64,000 nucleotides of DNA from Klebsormidium nitens (GCA_000708835.1 DF237133.1:93215-157214); one strand, 5' to 3'; positions 35,701 through 47,117 are shown, counted from the first letter of the stretch. The notes: a model not told the origin generated them from the sequence alone. Numbers and translations: made by a program.

Positions 35701-36708
35701 CATACGACACTTCGACGCCCTCTTCTGTGCGACCGTGACAACGACCCGCAAGTTTTTTACAATCTTAGGTGAGCCTTGTCCGAGTCGGTTGGAAAAATAG
35801 ACGGTCCCAGAATCCGGTTGTTGGAAGCTGCGACTTGTTGACAGCCGATTGTAACGCGGCCAAAGCAAGGATAAAAGTGCTTACGCGGACTAAAAGTCAG
35901 TTCTGAACAAGTGTTGTAGGGAACATCAAATTTCGACTTGCTTTCATGGAGACCGCCCACAAAGTTAAGCTGGTTCGACCGAGCTGGAGGGCTTCGTTCA
36001 GTCTATGCCGGCTGTTCGAATGGCGCCTCGATCTCGTTGTCTGCCAAGGCGAGAAGCGACCACCGATGCAGTTTTCCGGCTCGCACGAAGCTTTGGGAAC
36101 CCGGGAAAAAGGTCGAACTTAATCAGCCCGTAAACCCTGTCCGCAGCGTCCGTCGGGTGATACGGGCACCATTTGACGTCGTCCCACTGGCTGGGCGTGG
36201 TCTGCATACAATGCGCCCAGAAAAGCTCAAATCAATCAAAACTCTCTTCGCCAACAAAGAAATGATCGACAATTAGTTCCTTCATACCTTCCCTAGCGTC
36301 GGTCATGTGGTACGGGCATCATTGACGGCGTCCCACTGGCTGGGCGCGCTCTGCAAACACTGCGCCCAGAAGGTGCAAACCAGTCGAGACCCCCCTTCCC
36401 CAACAAACGATAAAAGCGATAAGAAATCAAACAAATCCCAATCTTGCTCCGCAGCGTCTGTTGTGTGGTACGGGCACCACCTGACGTCGTCCCACTGGCT
36501 GGGCGTGCTGATGGTCTTTGGCGGGCTGCTGGGCAAGATCTACGGCCAGAGCAGCAGCGGCGCGAGCAAGCTGCAGCCGGCCGCGGTCAACATCCGCAAG
36601 TCGCGCAAGTCGGACCCCCTCTCGCGCACGCAGTCCGCGACGCCCGGGGCGCTCACCACGCCGGAGTTCCTGCGGAAATTCAAGTCGCTGGCGGACCCCA
36701 AGAGTTGA
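29796..36708 (+). CDS. UDP-galactose/UDP-glucose-type transporter (SLC35B/UTR family)
   Basis: This is predicted to carry nucleotide sugars across the ER or Golgi membrane. Ten exons: 29796-30365, 31328-31461, 32054-32154, 32686-32834, 33262-33292, 33503-33609, 34078-34270, 35024-35130, 35684-35768, 36455-36708. The frame is intact: 576 aa plus TGA. Family motifs: YGLQQEKLYTTDYSEG at the first helix, FEYTLVLVFIQCIFNVLFSL, FAPTSFAYISATICSNAALQ, LQYLSYPTQVLGKSVKMIPV, GATQDRMV, FFIFLCIRHFDAL, VTTTRKFFTIL, SSHWLGVLMVFGGL. About ten hydrophobic spans. Exon 1 adds a Ser/Arg-rich, disordered 190-aa N-terminus that is not usual in this family. Exon 2 opens with its own ATG, which alone would give a canonical 386-aa transporter. 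Exon 8 has an alternative in-frame acceptor just upstream of 34954; the 35024 start is preferred for its pyrimidine tract and because it avoids a non-membrane insert. I see no KKxx signal at the C-terminus. Substrate is inferred from the family. Confidence 0.87.
33934..33995 (+). repeat. Upstream decayed copy of transporter exon 7 acceptor and head
   Basis: Sequence TTGACACTACGCCTTACC and what follows, through an AAGGAA segment to ACAGTGTCGTG, aligns with the real TTGACACCACGCCTTTCC at 34055 through CATAGTGTCAA. The offset is 121 bp. The acceptor has decayed from CTCAG to CATAAG. Confidence 0.7.
36120..36454 (+). repeat. Two upstream copies of transporter exon 10 acceptor and head
   Basis: Exon-like starts lie at 36147 and 36297, with the real one at 36455 (periods 150 and 158 bp). 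Each has an AG acceptor followed by GCGTC..., a GGTACGGGCA-like block and CCCACTGGCTGGGCG. Copy 1 has TGA after four codons; copy 2 has TGA after CAT-CAT. Only the last copy keeps ASVVWYGHHLTSSHWLGVL open. Confidence 0.92.
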
Positions 36709-36727
36709 AGAAAAAGGGTCTGGGATT

Positions 36728-36835
36728 TGGGGTCTGGGGTCTGGGGTCTGGGGTCTGGGGTCTGGGGTCTGGGGTCTGGGGTCCGGGGTCCGGGGTCCGG
36801 GGTCTGGGGTCTGGGGACGGGGTTTGCGGTTTGGG
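36728..36835 (+). repeat. GGGGTCT heptanucleotide minisatellite
   Basis: About a dozen head-to-tail GGGGTCT units, some changed to GGGGTCC, followed by GGGTTT variants. It begins about 20 nt after the transporter stop codon, so it should lie in the 3' UTR. Regular four-G runs spaced by TCT make a strong G-quadruplex candidate in DNA and RNA. Confidence 0.95.
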
Positions 36836-39800
36836 GTTTTGTGGACGGACGCAGAGGGCAGGGATTGGAGGTGGATGCAAGGGGGGTGGGGAAGTGAGGA
36901 AGTTCCGAAAGCCAGGGAGGAGAGAAGAGAGTTTTGGGGTTTGCGGGAAAGGAGGGGCGGCGCTAGAGGCGGGGGACGATGCGGTTTGGAAAGCTTCAGT
37001 ACTTTCTCAGGACAGGGCGAGAAGGGGGGCGGTGCGGGTGGGGTGCGAGGTGCTAATTCTATTCAGGCGGAACGTGAAGGGGCCATTTTATTGAAGCCAA
37101 GTCGGGGGCATTCTGAGCCAAGGGATGGGGCCCCTTTGACGGCAAGAAGAAAGGAGAGGATGCCGAGTGCTGGGGGTGCGATATCGGAGCGGGGTTCGAA
37201 AGGGACCGGAGGGGAGTGCAATGCAAAGCTCTAGATTGGGGGCTGACCAAGGGCTTAACAGGCACCTCTGATTGATGACAAATACAAAGGGCATTTTCCG
37301 CCTATTCAATAGGACTGTGTTGGGCGAAAGAAATCTCCGTTGCTGACGGCATCTCTAATCTCTCGTATTTATCTACTGGCTATATCGGATCGCTGACGTA
37401 CCGTATAACCGGGTCTGGATTACGTCCGGAAAGCGGACTCTTTCAGGCCAGCAGCAAGACTAGGGAGCTCGTATCATACACAAGACGCTGAATACTGCAA
37501 CTAGACTATTCTGCGGACTGCTAGTGGAAGTGGAGCAATGTGACATGGTTGTTGCTCTTCTCATGCAGCAACCCTCCTTACGAGGGAAATCAATCAAAGC
37601 AGACTTATTATGAGCTTGGTGATTTCCTCAGTTGATTGATCGAATCAAACGGTCCTGTTCAATCGACGCAGCCAAACTTACCTTGAAGATCTTTGGGCTG
37701 CGTCTTTGAAAGGTCGCAATTCGCGACACTCACTTACCATACAGGCTGGCCCGGCCGAAGCTACCTGGCCGAAAACGGCCGCCCGGGCATAGTTCCACTC
37801 TCCTCTCGTCTGCCGTCGCACAAGTTCAGTCTGGCATTTGGTGATTGAAAACATGCCTTTATATCCGTGAATTGACCGCCAGCCTCTATCCACAAGCCAC
37901 CTAGGGTGCAAAACCGGCTGTTACGGTTGACCGTCGAACCGGTCAGTACTCGTCAGAGTACCGTCGGTACTGGTGACGCGGTTCACGTCGATTGCAGGGC
38001 ATCCGTGTCACGGGCCCACGGCCCGTGACCGATCGGTCGCGGCAAAGTGACCGGGTGTCCACACTTTTAATTTTAGTGTCAGCTACGCAAGCAATTGGGT
38101 CACGATTTACACTATAAAACCCTAATTTGAGCAAGGCACCTAGGAACACATATCTTACTCAATTCTTAACCGATACACATGCTCTAAAATGCTGGACAAG
38201 CTACTAGAATAGAGTAAGCATAGAGGNNNNNNNNNNNNNNNNNNNNATTGGGCAAATTGTCAAAATTATTAATTTCTGCCCAACCGGCGTGTTGGTACGG
38301 TATGTACCGCACCGTACGGGTGAAAGTTTAAATTTTGCGACTTGCCGTCGGATTGTAAATATGGTTGACAATTACCGTCCGATCTCCGAAGAACAACTAT
38401 TGTCAATCATTGAGTCTGACATCAACAGCCACGCGTCGCACAATCCTCGATCAAATCCGTACGCTTGAAAAGGAGTGTTGGGTACTTGATAGAACCTGCG
38501 CTTCAACCTAGGTGCTACGGTATATCCGTGCGTTGATCAAATACCCAAACCTGGAATATCATCTCATCTACCGGGCACAGGTGTAGAATCCTTTCAAGAA
38601 CGCCGAATTTAGAATTGAAGGTCTGTTTCTAAAGAAATCGTAGGCTTCGTTGGCACGTGGGTGTTACCTACCCGACAGACCGGCGCGACACCCCGGTCAC
38701 GGCGGTCTGACAAATCCGTGACCGGTGTGTCACGGGCCAGAATGCCCCATAGGTGCCTTGTGTCTCAGTGCAGCTGAGCACGCCCTCAAGATCAGGCGGC
38801 CTAGCTCCAACAATATTGAACTGATTGCATGGGTTAGGCTTAGCTCATTGCATATGCATCATGGCGGTCCCCTTGGTAAACAACGCGCATCGCAAGCTCA
38901 TGCAGGCCCTCCGGGTATATATACTATTTATTTTTTAAAAACTGATATGCACATGTTGAGAATGTGCACGTGCCAGTCGGAGAGCTAGCCTGCCGTCCAT
39001 TCCTTAACGCTGGCATATGTACGCATGTGCCTAATTTGCACTTATAGTATAAGTCATGTCAGATGTATACACGCCATGAAGGATCGGTACTATAGTCTCC
39101 AGCTGGTTGCAATGATACTATGTTCGCGGCCATATGCATGCATGACATACTCATGCGCAAACGATCGATCATCAGATTGCCACTTACGTCGAGTGCTTAA
39201 TTTGAAAATGCAAGAGTATTAATAACGTGCCGCGATTTAATTTCGACCTGCAAAGCCTAGATCAGGTTTCACGTGCATGAAATGGTCTGATCGGATCGAT
39301 CTGAATTGTCACGAGAGCTGAGTCCTTGTCCCTTATGTTACAATCGTTGGAAGCTGAGCTAGAATGACCGGATGCCATGAGATCCATAACATTTGTGCCG
39401 AAATTTTTCAGCCCTACCCTACCTCTCAAAGCGCACAAGTTATATGACACCATCAATACATGCTGCCCGGCTTGACTTCATCGTAGTGTCTTTGCTGCCA
39501 GAATTGCGTCTCCTCGTTAAGAACCGTGCCGCGGCAAGCAATCAAAGACCTATGCAATTTGTCTATGGCTAGCGTGCTTCTCAGGTTTATCCGTTCTTGA
39601 TCCGGGCCACTTGATTGTAGACACAAGCGTATTATATATCGATCCGGCAAGCAGGACCGTACATGTCAGTTTTGGTTGACAACGGTGTTTCGAATTTCTG
39701 CTTTTTCTGGCACCTCGCCGCTGTGCAACAAAAAGAAGGTGTTGGGGTCAGCGGAGCATTGGAAGGATTGAGGAGAGGATGAGTAACGTCTTAGGTCTAT

Positions 39801-39858
39801 GTCAAACAATATTCTATGTTAAGAGGAAGCAACCAAAGCACTTACCGAAGATGACACC
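36836..39858. other. Gene-poor spacer, 3 kb
   Basis: This lies between the transporter 3' end and the kinase 3' end (convergent). The first 400 bp are G-rich, the rest AT-rich. It includes the assembly gap and two inverted repeats built on the same GTCACGG/CCGTGAC core (38008-38031 and 38691-38725). I see no exon with splice support. Confidence 0.5.
38227..38246. other. Assembly gap of 20 N
   Basis: A run of 20 N bases. The true length of missing sequence is unknown. Confidence 0.99.
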
Positions 39859-42689
39859 TCATAACAGAAGAGGCTGAGCGGCTTCGTCGGCTTGGCACAC
39901 AAACGGATGCTGTAGTAACTGCAACAGAGACCGAACGAGGAAGCTCACATGTAAAGATGCATCGGTTTAGTGGCCTGGGCAGGACTGGCAGTTCCTGAAA
40001 GCGAGCGACTCTTGTCATGACGCATACAACGTACATAGATTCAACACTTAACGTGGCTTCCAAAGGTCAACCTGAGGCACAGCGAAGACTAGCCCTCTAT
40101 GATAGTCCATAATCTATCACCGCTATGTTGTCTGGTCAGCCTGTGTGTGGCAAAGCTCTTCTCCTCACCTGTGTGGCCGTTGGACGTTCCTTCGGGTCTA
40201 GTGCAAAGCAAAGACTCAAAAAGTCATGTGCCAAGGGAGACGCGTCCTTCGGTGTTGGGGGTGCCATGGGAGACGCGTCCAATATATTCCTGGGCCATGC
40301 TTTGTCCACGGCACGGTAATAGGGCTCCGCCTTCCACGTGTACAAGAAGCTGCGCGAAGGGTAACTGCGGAGGCCAGTTGAAAGATTAGTTGCAAGAATC
40401 GAACCCTAAGCTGAAAAGATTTGAGGCTATCCAGACACTAAAGCATCCCCGTGTCGCTGCTGCAACGAGACGACAGGGTAGATGATTGAAGCGCATGAAA
40501 CATACTTGGTGTGACTCCCACATGAGCAGGAACAAACCCTGGGGCTTCCGGAAATGGTAGTGCGTTGAAACGGAACCGACGGAAAGGCTAAGACACCGAT
40601 CCTGGCCCGTCAAGCAAGCCTGTGAGAGAGAGAAAGCTGCGCTGGTGCACAGCTCCTCGCCAGGAGCACAACCAGGAGGGCAAGAGGAATTGTGCAAGAG
40701 TACTATGCGATTCCTTACCGTCCGGTCAGCATTTGAATGACGGTACAGCCTACGCTCCAGATGTCTGCTTTCCGACCATCTTTAGCGCCCCCGCTGACGT
40801 CCGGGGCCGGCCAGCGTCCCTCGAGCTCCCGGACCCTCCAGGAGGGCAGGATCCCCGTGTCATTGCGGAACGCCTGCCAGATTGGATTGTGTTGCATGAA
40901 ACAACCGGAGTTTAGAAACCAATGCTGTGCAAACAAGGTCTTCCGTATAGAAGCTCTTTCAAAGAATGGGTAATTGCTGGAAACTTCTAGCGAGAACTAA
41001 GCTGCATTCCCGCTCAACCGTTCGGCTCTGATTGTAAACAAGTGCTTCCGTGCATTGACGTTGTTGATGCGGCTCTGCACACCCCAATTGCATGGAACAT
41101 GCCGCTCACTTTCAGAGCGCCAAAACCAGCAAGCTTGATCACGCCGTCCCCATCCATTATAATGTTGCCGCATCTGATGTCCCCGTGAATGATGTTGCAA
41201 TCGTGCAGGTACTCTAGCCCCTGCAGCAGTTGGCACGTGTACACGCGCACTCGCCACTCGTCGAACCCGCCAGAGCAGGGCAATAATTGTTGAATCGACC
41301 AGGGACACACCCACTCCAAGAATACGTACAGCGATCCAGGGACGTCGTCCTCCTCCATGTTGATGAAGCTCACAATGTGCCTGGTACAATCGCATGTGTT
41401 TCGTTCGTTTGGTATTTGGTGCTAAGGAGGCTTCTAATGAAAAACAGGTGGTTTTGACAATAGTTCGGCCCTGCCTCATCGTCGCATACTCTATCCCCAA
41501 TTAATCTGCTCCCAAGAGGGATGCCTTGACAAACAGCGGGTGTTCATTTGATGGGCTAGCACTCCTTTGATGCGTGGTTCTGCTTCTAAGTAAGGATACG
41601 GTGCATTAAAACCAAGCCACGAAGCCGTCCCTTTCAGCAATGGTCAAGCCCACTAGGTCTGTGCCAGCATAGTCTTTGATCATCACGGCCTAAGAACCTC
41701 ACACACAGACACGTAAGTGAGAGCTGCCGAGGCCACGAAAGCATGAAAGGAGCAGATTTTCGAGGAACGAAACAACTCTCAGGCCTGCTGATACTAGGTT
41801 CTCTTCAAGCGATTGGCCTCTCACATAGACCCGTGGAGCTGCCCACCTGTGGTGCATCTTACACGACAATTCGTGCTCTAGGGCTTCCACGTGACGCTGG
41901 TACTCGCCGCCAGACCCGACGATGAGCTGGTGCATCCACTTTAATGTCTCTAGCTGCAACTCCAGACTAATTAGCTGCTTCACAATCATCAGCTGCCCAT
42001 TCTCCTGCACACAAACAAGCGGAAGCAGCGTCAAAAAAGGGGACATTGATCTCGAAAGAGGCGACCTTTTTTAGAGAAGTTGTTGGAGACTATTTAGAGT
42101 AACATGGAGCTCACCACCCTCAGCTGGCCGCTCATCTCGTACAAAAACAGGAGGCAGGTCAAGACCTTCAATTGATAACTAGTTCGTTTGTGCTTTGCAC
42201 AAGGAAAGAGACACGCAGTCAACAAGCACAAGGCCTGACGATAGTCGTTGTCCAAGATGAATGCGAAGCATCCATTGAAGTAAGGGGATCCTGTCAGACC
42301 CTAGCCTGACCGCTCACCTGATTCTTGCCCGCAAAAACCTTCCCATAGGGGCCCAAATGAATTTCCTTCCCCCGAGTCCACACAAGTGATCCCGTCTGTT
42401 CTGTCTCTCCCTCGTCAAACAAGCCTTCCGCACCGGGTGGAACCAGCGCCTTGGGCTTCTTGTTGGGATCGCAGCTGCCATTACACCCCACCTTCTCACA
42501 CGGCCCACCTTGAAGGCGCACGCTCTCAGTGAAAGGTCCCCCCCCAGCAAGACGGCCTTCAACCCCAGACTTCCTACAAAAGTCTGGGGTTGAAGGGCCT
42601 CCCCAGCTGCTGTCCTCAGCAAATGGATCCATCCACTCCAGCTGTACCCCCTCGCTCCTCCCGTAGGTCTTGCCCGCCTGTGTATCAAC
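39859..42689 (-). CDS. MAPKKK-like protein kinase domain, degenerate motifs
   Basis: Supported exons: 42318-42689, 41863-42004, 41110-41380, 40719-40873, 40169-40364, 39859-39918 (TGA). They encode one kinase domain in order: glycine loop IHLGPYGKVFAG, ENGQLMIVKQL with the ATP Lys, an alpha-C segment EALEHELS, HIVSFINME and YVFLEW, a catalytic loop reading HGDIRCGN, KLAGFG in place of the DFG motif, RWPAPDV in place of APE, GRKADIWSVGCTVIQMLTGR, and a C-lobe ending KERPTATQ-LLQHPFV, all closest to plant MEKK/MAPKKK. The HRD Arg and, more seriously, the DFG Asp (to Gly) are replaced, and the first Gly of the loop is His, so this may be a pseudokinase. A short exon between 41863 and 41380, coding the end of alpha-C, is missing from my model: the phases there (1 then 2) do not join. 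The gene continues 5' of 42689. Confidence 0.75.
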
Positions 42690-44457
42690 CTGAACCGTAG
42701 TCAGCAGTATCATAAGGCAGTCAGCAGCCATGAAGTTTGCCGGTTTCATAGCGTCAAAAGTCCTGCCGATGAGGCTTTGAAAAAAGACAATGTATCTACA
42801 AGTTGGCGCCAACTTTAATGATCAATGTGATGAGATATTCCTCCAACGCTGTAAGGCATGTCATTTGACTATCCTTGTACTGCCCTAAAGCTCCGTTGTA
42901 TGCGACATAGAAATATTCCACATCTGGTTTCCCCACATCCTTCGACTTTCAGCTCCAGCAAGGAAACATGAAAGTAAGATCTAGAACTGTCACGATCTAG
43001 GAAAACAAAGCCCTCTCACCTCTGTCATAGAAGGCAGCCTCAAACCATCGTTGATCTTGTCCCACCCAGCTGCATCCTCCTCAGCGGTTCCTGCTGGTAC
43101 ATTCTGCGACCCGTCTCCTTCAAGCTCCTGACAGTATCACACGAGTTGGACAAGGCTCACGATGATAAGAAGGTGGGCGTCAGTTCATAAAGTCAATAAC
43201 GGCAAAGTTTCACGTGTCCCTGATGTGTTGACAATGCTGTTAGAGCAACCACAATTTTTTACAATGCTAGAAGCCCTGGATCTTGTTCCTTCTCCTCAAC
43301 TGCCGTCCTGAGGGGATTATAACCTGAGATTGACATGCTCTACAAAGAACTACACGTTGATCCCCGTAAGGAGAGCTGAGCTTACCTCACAAATGTCCAT
43401 CGAAGACCCAAAATCAGAGAGACATTGAAAGGATGCCATCGGTGATACCCGCCAGCTCCTTGTCCGAGGAAATGTGGCAGTACAAAGCATTCCTGTTTCT
43501 GACAAGGACAGCCCTGCCAGAAACATAGATTATCTAGCGGTCAAACTCCATTGTAGAGTGCTTTTACAATGAACGATATGCAGAGCGTAGAAGGGCCAAT
43601 AACTACGATTGCTGCTCACCCAACAAAGTAAAGGTCCGGAGATCAGAGGTGCAAAGAATGTGTCATCCAAGCAAGAGCAGTCTTCAAGAGCAGCTGAAAT
43701 GATCATAAGCTATAGTATCAATTGAGAACCCGAGCTGACAGACGCTTACTTGAGGGGACCAGTTTTGAATGTGAAGCATTTTATTGCTAAACTAGGTTCA
43801 AGTCCATTTGCCACACCTCGCCACACTCTTCCCAAGAAAAGAAGCATATCACATGATGTCTGAACACCCACTTCATCAGTAGATTGCTGATGCAGGAGCC
43901 AGAAGAGTAGACCTGAAGAAAGCATTCAAAGGCTTACCAGATCCTACCATCCTTTTCAGGCTCCAGATGCTGGGAAGGGGGCTCGTCATCAAGGAATGAT
44001 TGCCGTCCTCTGCTTGCATTTCTTGCCAGTATACAGCCCTTACAAACCCCTCTCGCAGTTCCTTCTCCTTGTTGCCTAAACTCTTGAAGGTCTCAGGATT
44101 ATTGAGGGGGATCCCTTCGGGCCATCTTAGGTAGCTCCTCAAGACATTGCACTCGTCCGAGCAAAGCTGACTGCTGAGACACCCACGTCCAAGGTCTTCC
44201 ACATGCTCCTTGATATCACGGGTTATTGCCTCCTCGCTCCTCTCCGTCACAGGTCTCGGGTGCTCCAATGTCATAGCAGCACGTTTGATTAGCCACCAGT
44301 ATGCCAATCTCACCAACCGGTGCAGCCTGTCTGATGGCCTTCTCAACTCACACAGCTTGAACTTCGCTCTGTTCCCATCCTCCACCCTCCACTCTGTATC
44401 CCACTTGTCGAAAACTTCTGGGTACAGCTCAGTTAAAGCAGGCTCCGAGGCAGCCAT
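42690..44457 (-). CDS. Probable 5' part of the kinase gene, exon structure unresolved
   Basis: A first exon at 43938-44457 opens with ATG at 44457 and encodes 173 codons of hydrophilic, helix-rich sequence (TELYPEVFDKWDTEWRVED) with no recognised domain, ending at a GTAAGC donor. Another exon with good GT-AG borders and matching phase 0 lies at 43020-43127 (ELEGDGSQNV to LRLPSMTE). An open stretch at 42799-42945 (VEYFYVAYNGALGQYKDSQ) looks coding. Stretches near 43390-43515, 43630-43700 and 43740-43915 are open in frames I could not link in phase. These could be the N-terminal region of the same kinase, a separate upstream gene, or a decaying gene. I recognise no function. Confidence 0.45.
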
Positions 44458-45467
44458 TTAGAGCCGCCTCAAACCTTCCCACTTTCAGAGAGCGAGGAGC
44501 ATCAAGGCTGAGCGATTGAATGAATGAGGAAGGCGTGCTCCAAATGGCTCCCGGCACGCAGCGCTCACGACGCTCACCTGCTGCAGGAGCTGCAGGCTGG
44601 CGCATGGCGCCATAAGTGCAGGCCGTGAATGATATGACCTTCAGGCTTTGGTTGACGATCTCCGTCCGATGGATACGGCCATGTACGACCGTCGGATGAC
44701 AATGGTTGGTCAAGCTCGGTCTTCTGCTGCCTTATTACCGTAAATCAAAAACTTTCAGTGTTCCTATTGGATGATGAGCGTCGGCGGTCGCCATGTGGGA
44801 AAACCACATGACGCCCGTGAACATTCGCACTGATGCATGCGACCATCGATGGCTCATTCCGATCCGCTGCAATCACCGTCCGATAAGCCCATTCGCCAGT
44901 CGTCTTGGCCGGACCTTAATTGCATGCTACACTGTGACACTGTGCCCTGCAGCCCTGCTCTCCTGCTGGCCCGAGCTTGCATCAGTGTCTCTTTGTATCT
45001 TCGTATACCCCAGATGGACCCCAGATGGACGGACTTTGGACGCCTAATTTATGTTTTCTTGCTCAGGCTCCAAAGGAGTCCCAAAGCCCATGAATTTTCG
45101 TCAATGCGAGCACAGTGCAATCGTTGCCACCGGCCGGCCCTTATTTGATTGCCGGTCAATCGTCCTCCGATTTCCTGGGGTTGCCTGCTCGTGCCACGAG
45201 GGTTCCTTGACACCAAGACGGACCAAGGGATTGTATAAGAGGTCTCTGACGTCACTAACCATAGGGTCCGGATAATTATAAAAGACGTCACTTTAGAATT
45301 GACTGGAATACTTGATACTTTTCCCGCTTACAGCGCTTATACCTTAGAACTTTCCTGATTTAACCAGAAGGCTAAGGACGGTTGTAGACTAGAAGTGGAC
45401 CTTCGTACCAGGCTCCGTGAGGCATTCAAGCACACCGAGTCACGACACCGGCCTCAGTTTTTCGGAG

Positions 45468-45475
45468 TATAAAAG
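45468..45475 (+). promoter_or_regulatory. Orphan TATA box
   Basis: A consensus TATAAAAG on the plus strand is followed by a pyrimidine-rich stretch about 25-45 bp downstream where transcription would start. No gene follows within 1.5 kb, so it may drive a non-coding transcript or a lost gene, or be chance. Confidence 0.3.
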
Positions 45476-45919
45476 CGAGCCGATCCAACTTTCTTTCCTC
45501 ACTTCCAGTTTTTCCTTTCGGGATTTCTAGTGGCAGAAGGCGGCGCCCAGGGTCGACGGGCACGGTCAAGGAGGTGACGTCAGCAGCTTGCTGACGTAAT
45601 ATTTGGAATTAGACATTGTGTTACTTCGGTATGGCAGGCGTCAAATGGGGAGGTCGTTTTCAGCACCTCTCATTGCGCTGAGCAGACCTTTGGCAGCTAA
45701 ACTCGGAACTTCTGGCGATAGAGGTTGTCAATGAGGTGCATCAGAATTGCCCGGATTGCTAGACCAACTTGTCAAAGCCAGTCGATGTGAGTAAGTCATC
45801 TTCGTCGACTATCAACCGTTAGGGCATTGGTACCGCAAGTGATCAAAGCTGGCTAGCTTTGCATGTGAAGGCAGCTCTAAATCCGGTGGTCTCTACACTC
45901 TAGAAGTCCTAGAAGAAAT

Positions 45920-46081
45920 GACACTTCAGGAATAGTAAGCTCAAAGACTAGTAAGATCACTAGCATGGGACGGGTTACGGGATATTCTGGGGTTTTCTAG
46001 GCCGGTGGGTACGGGTGCGGAGCAGGTAGATTTTTGTGTTTGAGCTTACCATTCATTTGAGCTTACTATTCCTGAAGTGTC
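45920..46081. mobile_element. Short inverted-repeat element, MITE-like
   Basis: Ends are a 26-bp terminal inverted repeat with no mismatch seen: GACACTTCAGG... at 45920-45945 and its reverse complement at 46056-46081. The total length is 162 bp with no coding capacity. An extra partial copy of the inner end (TTTGAGCTTACCATT) lies at about 46039-46053. I could not find a convincing target-site duplication, so the superfamily is open. Confidence 0.6.
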
Positions 46082-47117
46082 GCGACTCCATTGGCAGTTC
46101 TAGCCACGCGGGAACGCGCCCGGAACGCGGCCGCAAAATCTTCGTCACAAGTGCCAGCCCAACCAAGCTGCGTGTGTTCAATGTTTTGAGACATCATGAG
46201 CGGTCACTTGGGTCGGAGGGACTCAACCCCACTGCACAGCGGCACATCATGCGCATGGGCCATGGTGGGTCAGGGGTCGAGTAGATTGGTCAGTGACCTT
46301 GGTTGGACTAGGATTGGCCATAATCACTTCATTTGATTGAACATGCCTTCTCTCAAGTACCTGTTGAGTCAACGAACATGTATATTGCTACACGCGTTTG
46401 CAGCGGTATATTAGGCATCTTATCACTCCTTGCTCGACTTTTACTACTCAGCGCTATAATTGATCTTTGCGGCGGGGTAGATAGCAATGGAGAGGCAATG
46501 GACCGTCGCCGACGCATGATCTGAATACGGCTGCAGTCTCACGTACGAAGTTGCAGTCCCGTTGTAGTTCAGCGTAGCATTTTGAATGCTTACGAGCCAA
46601 CGCAATTCTTGAGTTCCTCAGTAGCGCGTTCGCAGAAGTCTGGCCCGCGGCACTGTTGCACCGCGTCAACCAATCTACCTTCCATATTCCAATCTGGATA
46701 AACATGAAGATTGGATGATGTGGACCGAATGAGATGCTTCACAACCTTATATCTGCGGGTTCTCAGGCTTGGCCAGATTGGGAACCCGCTGGATATTCGA
46801 CCGATCATGGACAAACGAACCTTTTATTTCTGAAAATTGCCGCTCGCACGGAAGTAGCTGACGAACTGTGTGATTATACCCCCCTTATTAGTACCTTCTA
46901 TGAATGTTCCGTCCCGTCGGATCTCGCGTTTGCTACATCCCTAAGGCGCAACATGCTCGACTTGGGCGCTCCAGCACCCCTTGCAGGTGCGCCCCATCCT
47001 AGTCTCTGCACCACGATTAGGAGGATCGTAGCAGTAGTTCCTTACGACATTTATGATACAGTTGACTCGTTAGAAACCGCATCGACGACGACCTCTTCCT
47101 ATTTAAGTGACAGAGAA

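Larger units (their letters stand above)
44458..47117. other. Gene-poor spacer with orphan promoter and inverted-repeat element
   Basis: This lies between the kinase 5' end and the 3' end of the coiled-coil gene. It contains a TATA box with no identifiable downstream gene and a short inverted-repeat element (both listed). I see no coding exon. Confidence 0.5.

Noticed and set aside
36444-37234. Two open frames of 216 and 238 codons over the transporter end and G-rich array
   Set aside because: They read through the heptad minisatellite and out of frame through exon 10; the protein would be repeat translation only.
42122-42172. Exon-like stretch LTCLLFLYEMSGQLRV between kinase exons
   Set aside because: Phase 0 joining of the flanking exons already gives a continuous kinase N-lobe; inserting this would break the nucleotide loop to Lys spacing. 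It may be a decayed exon-head copy instead.
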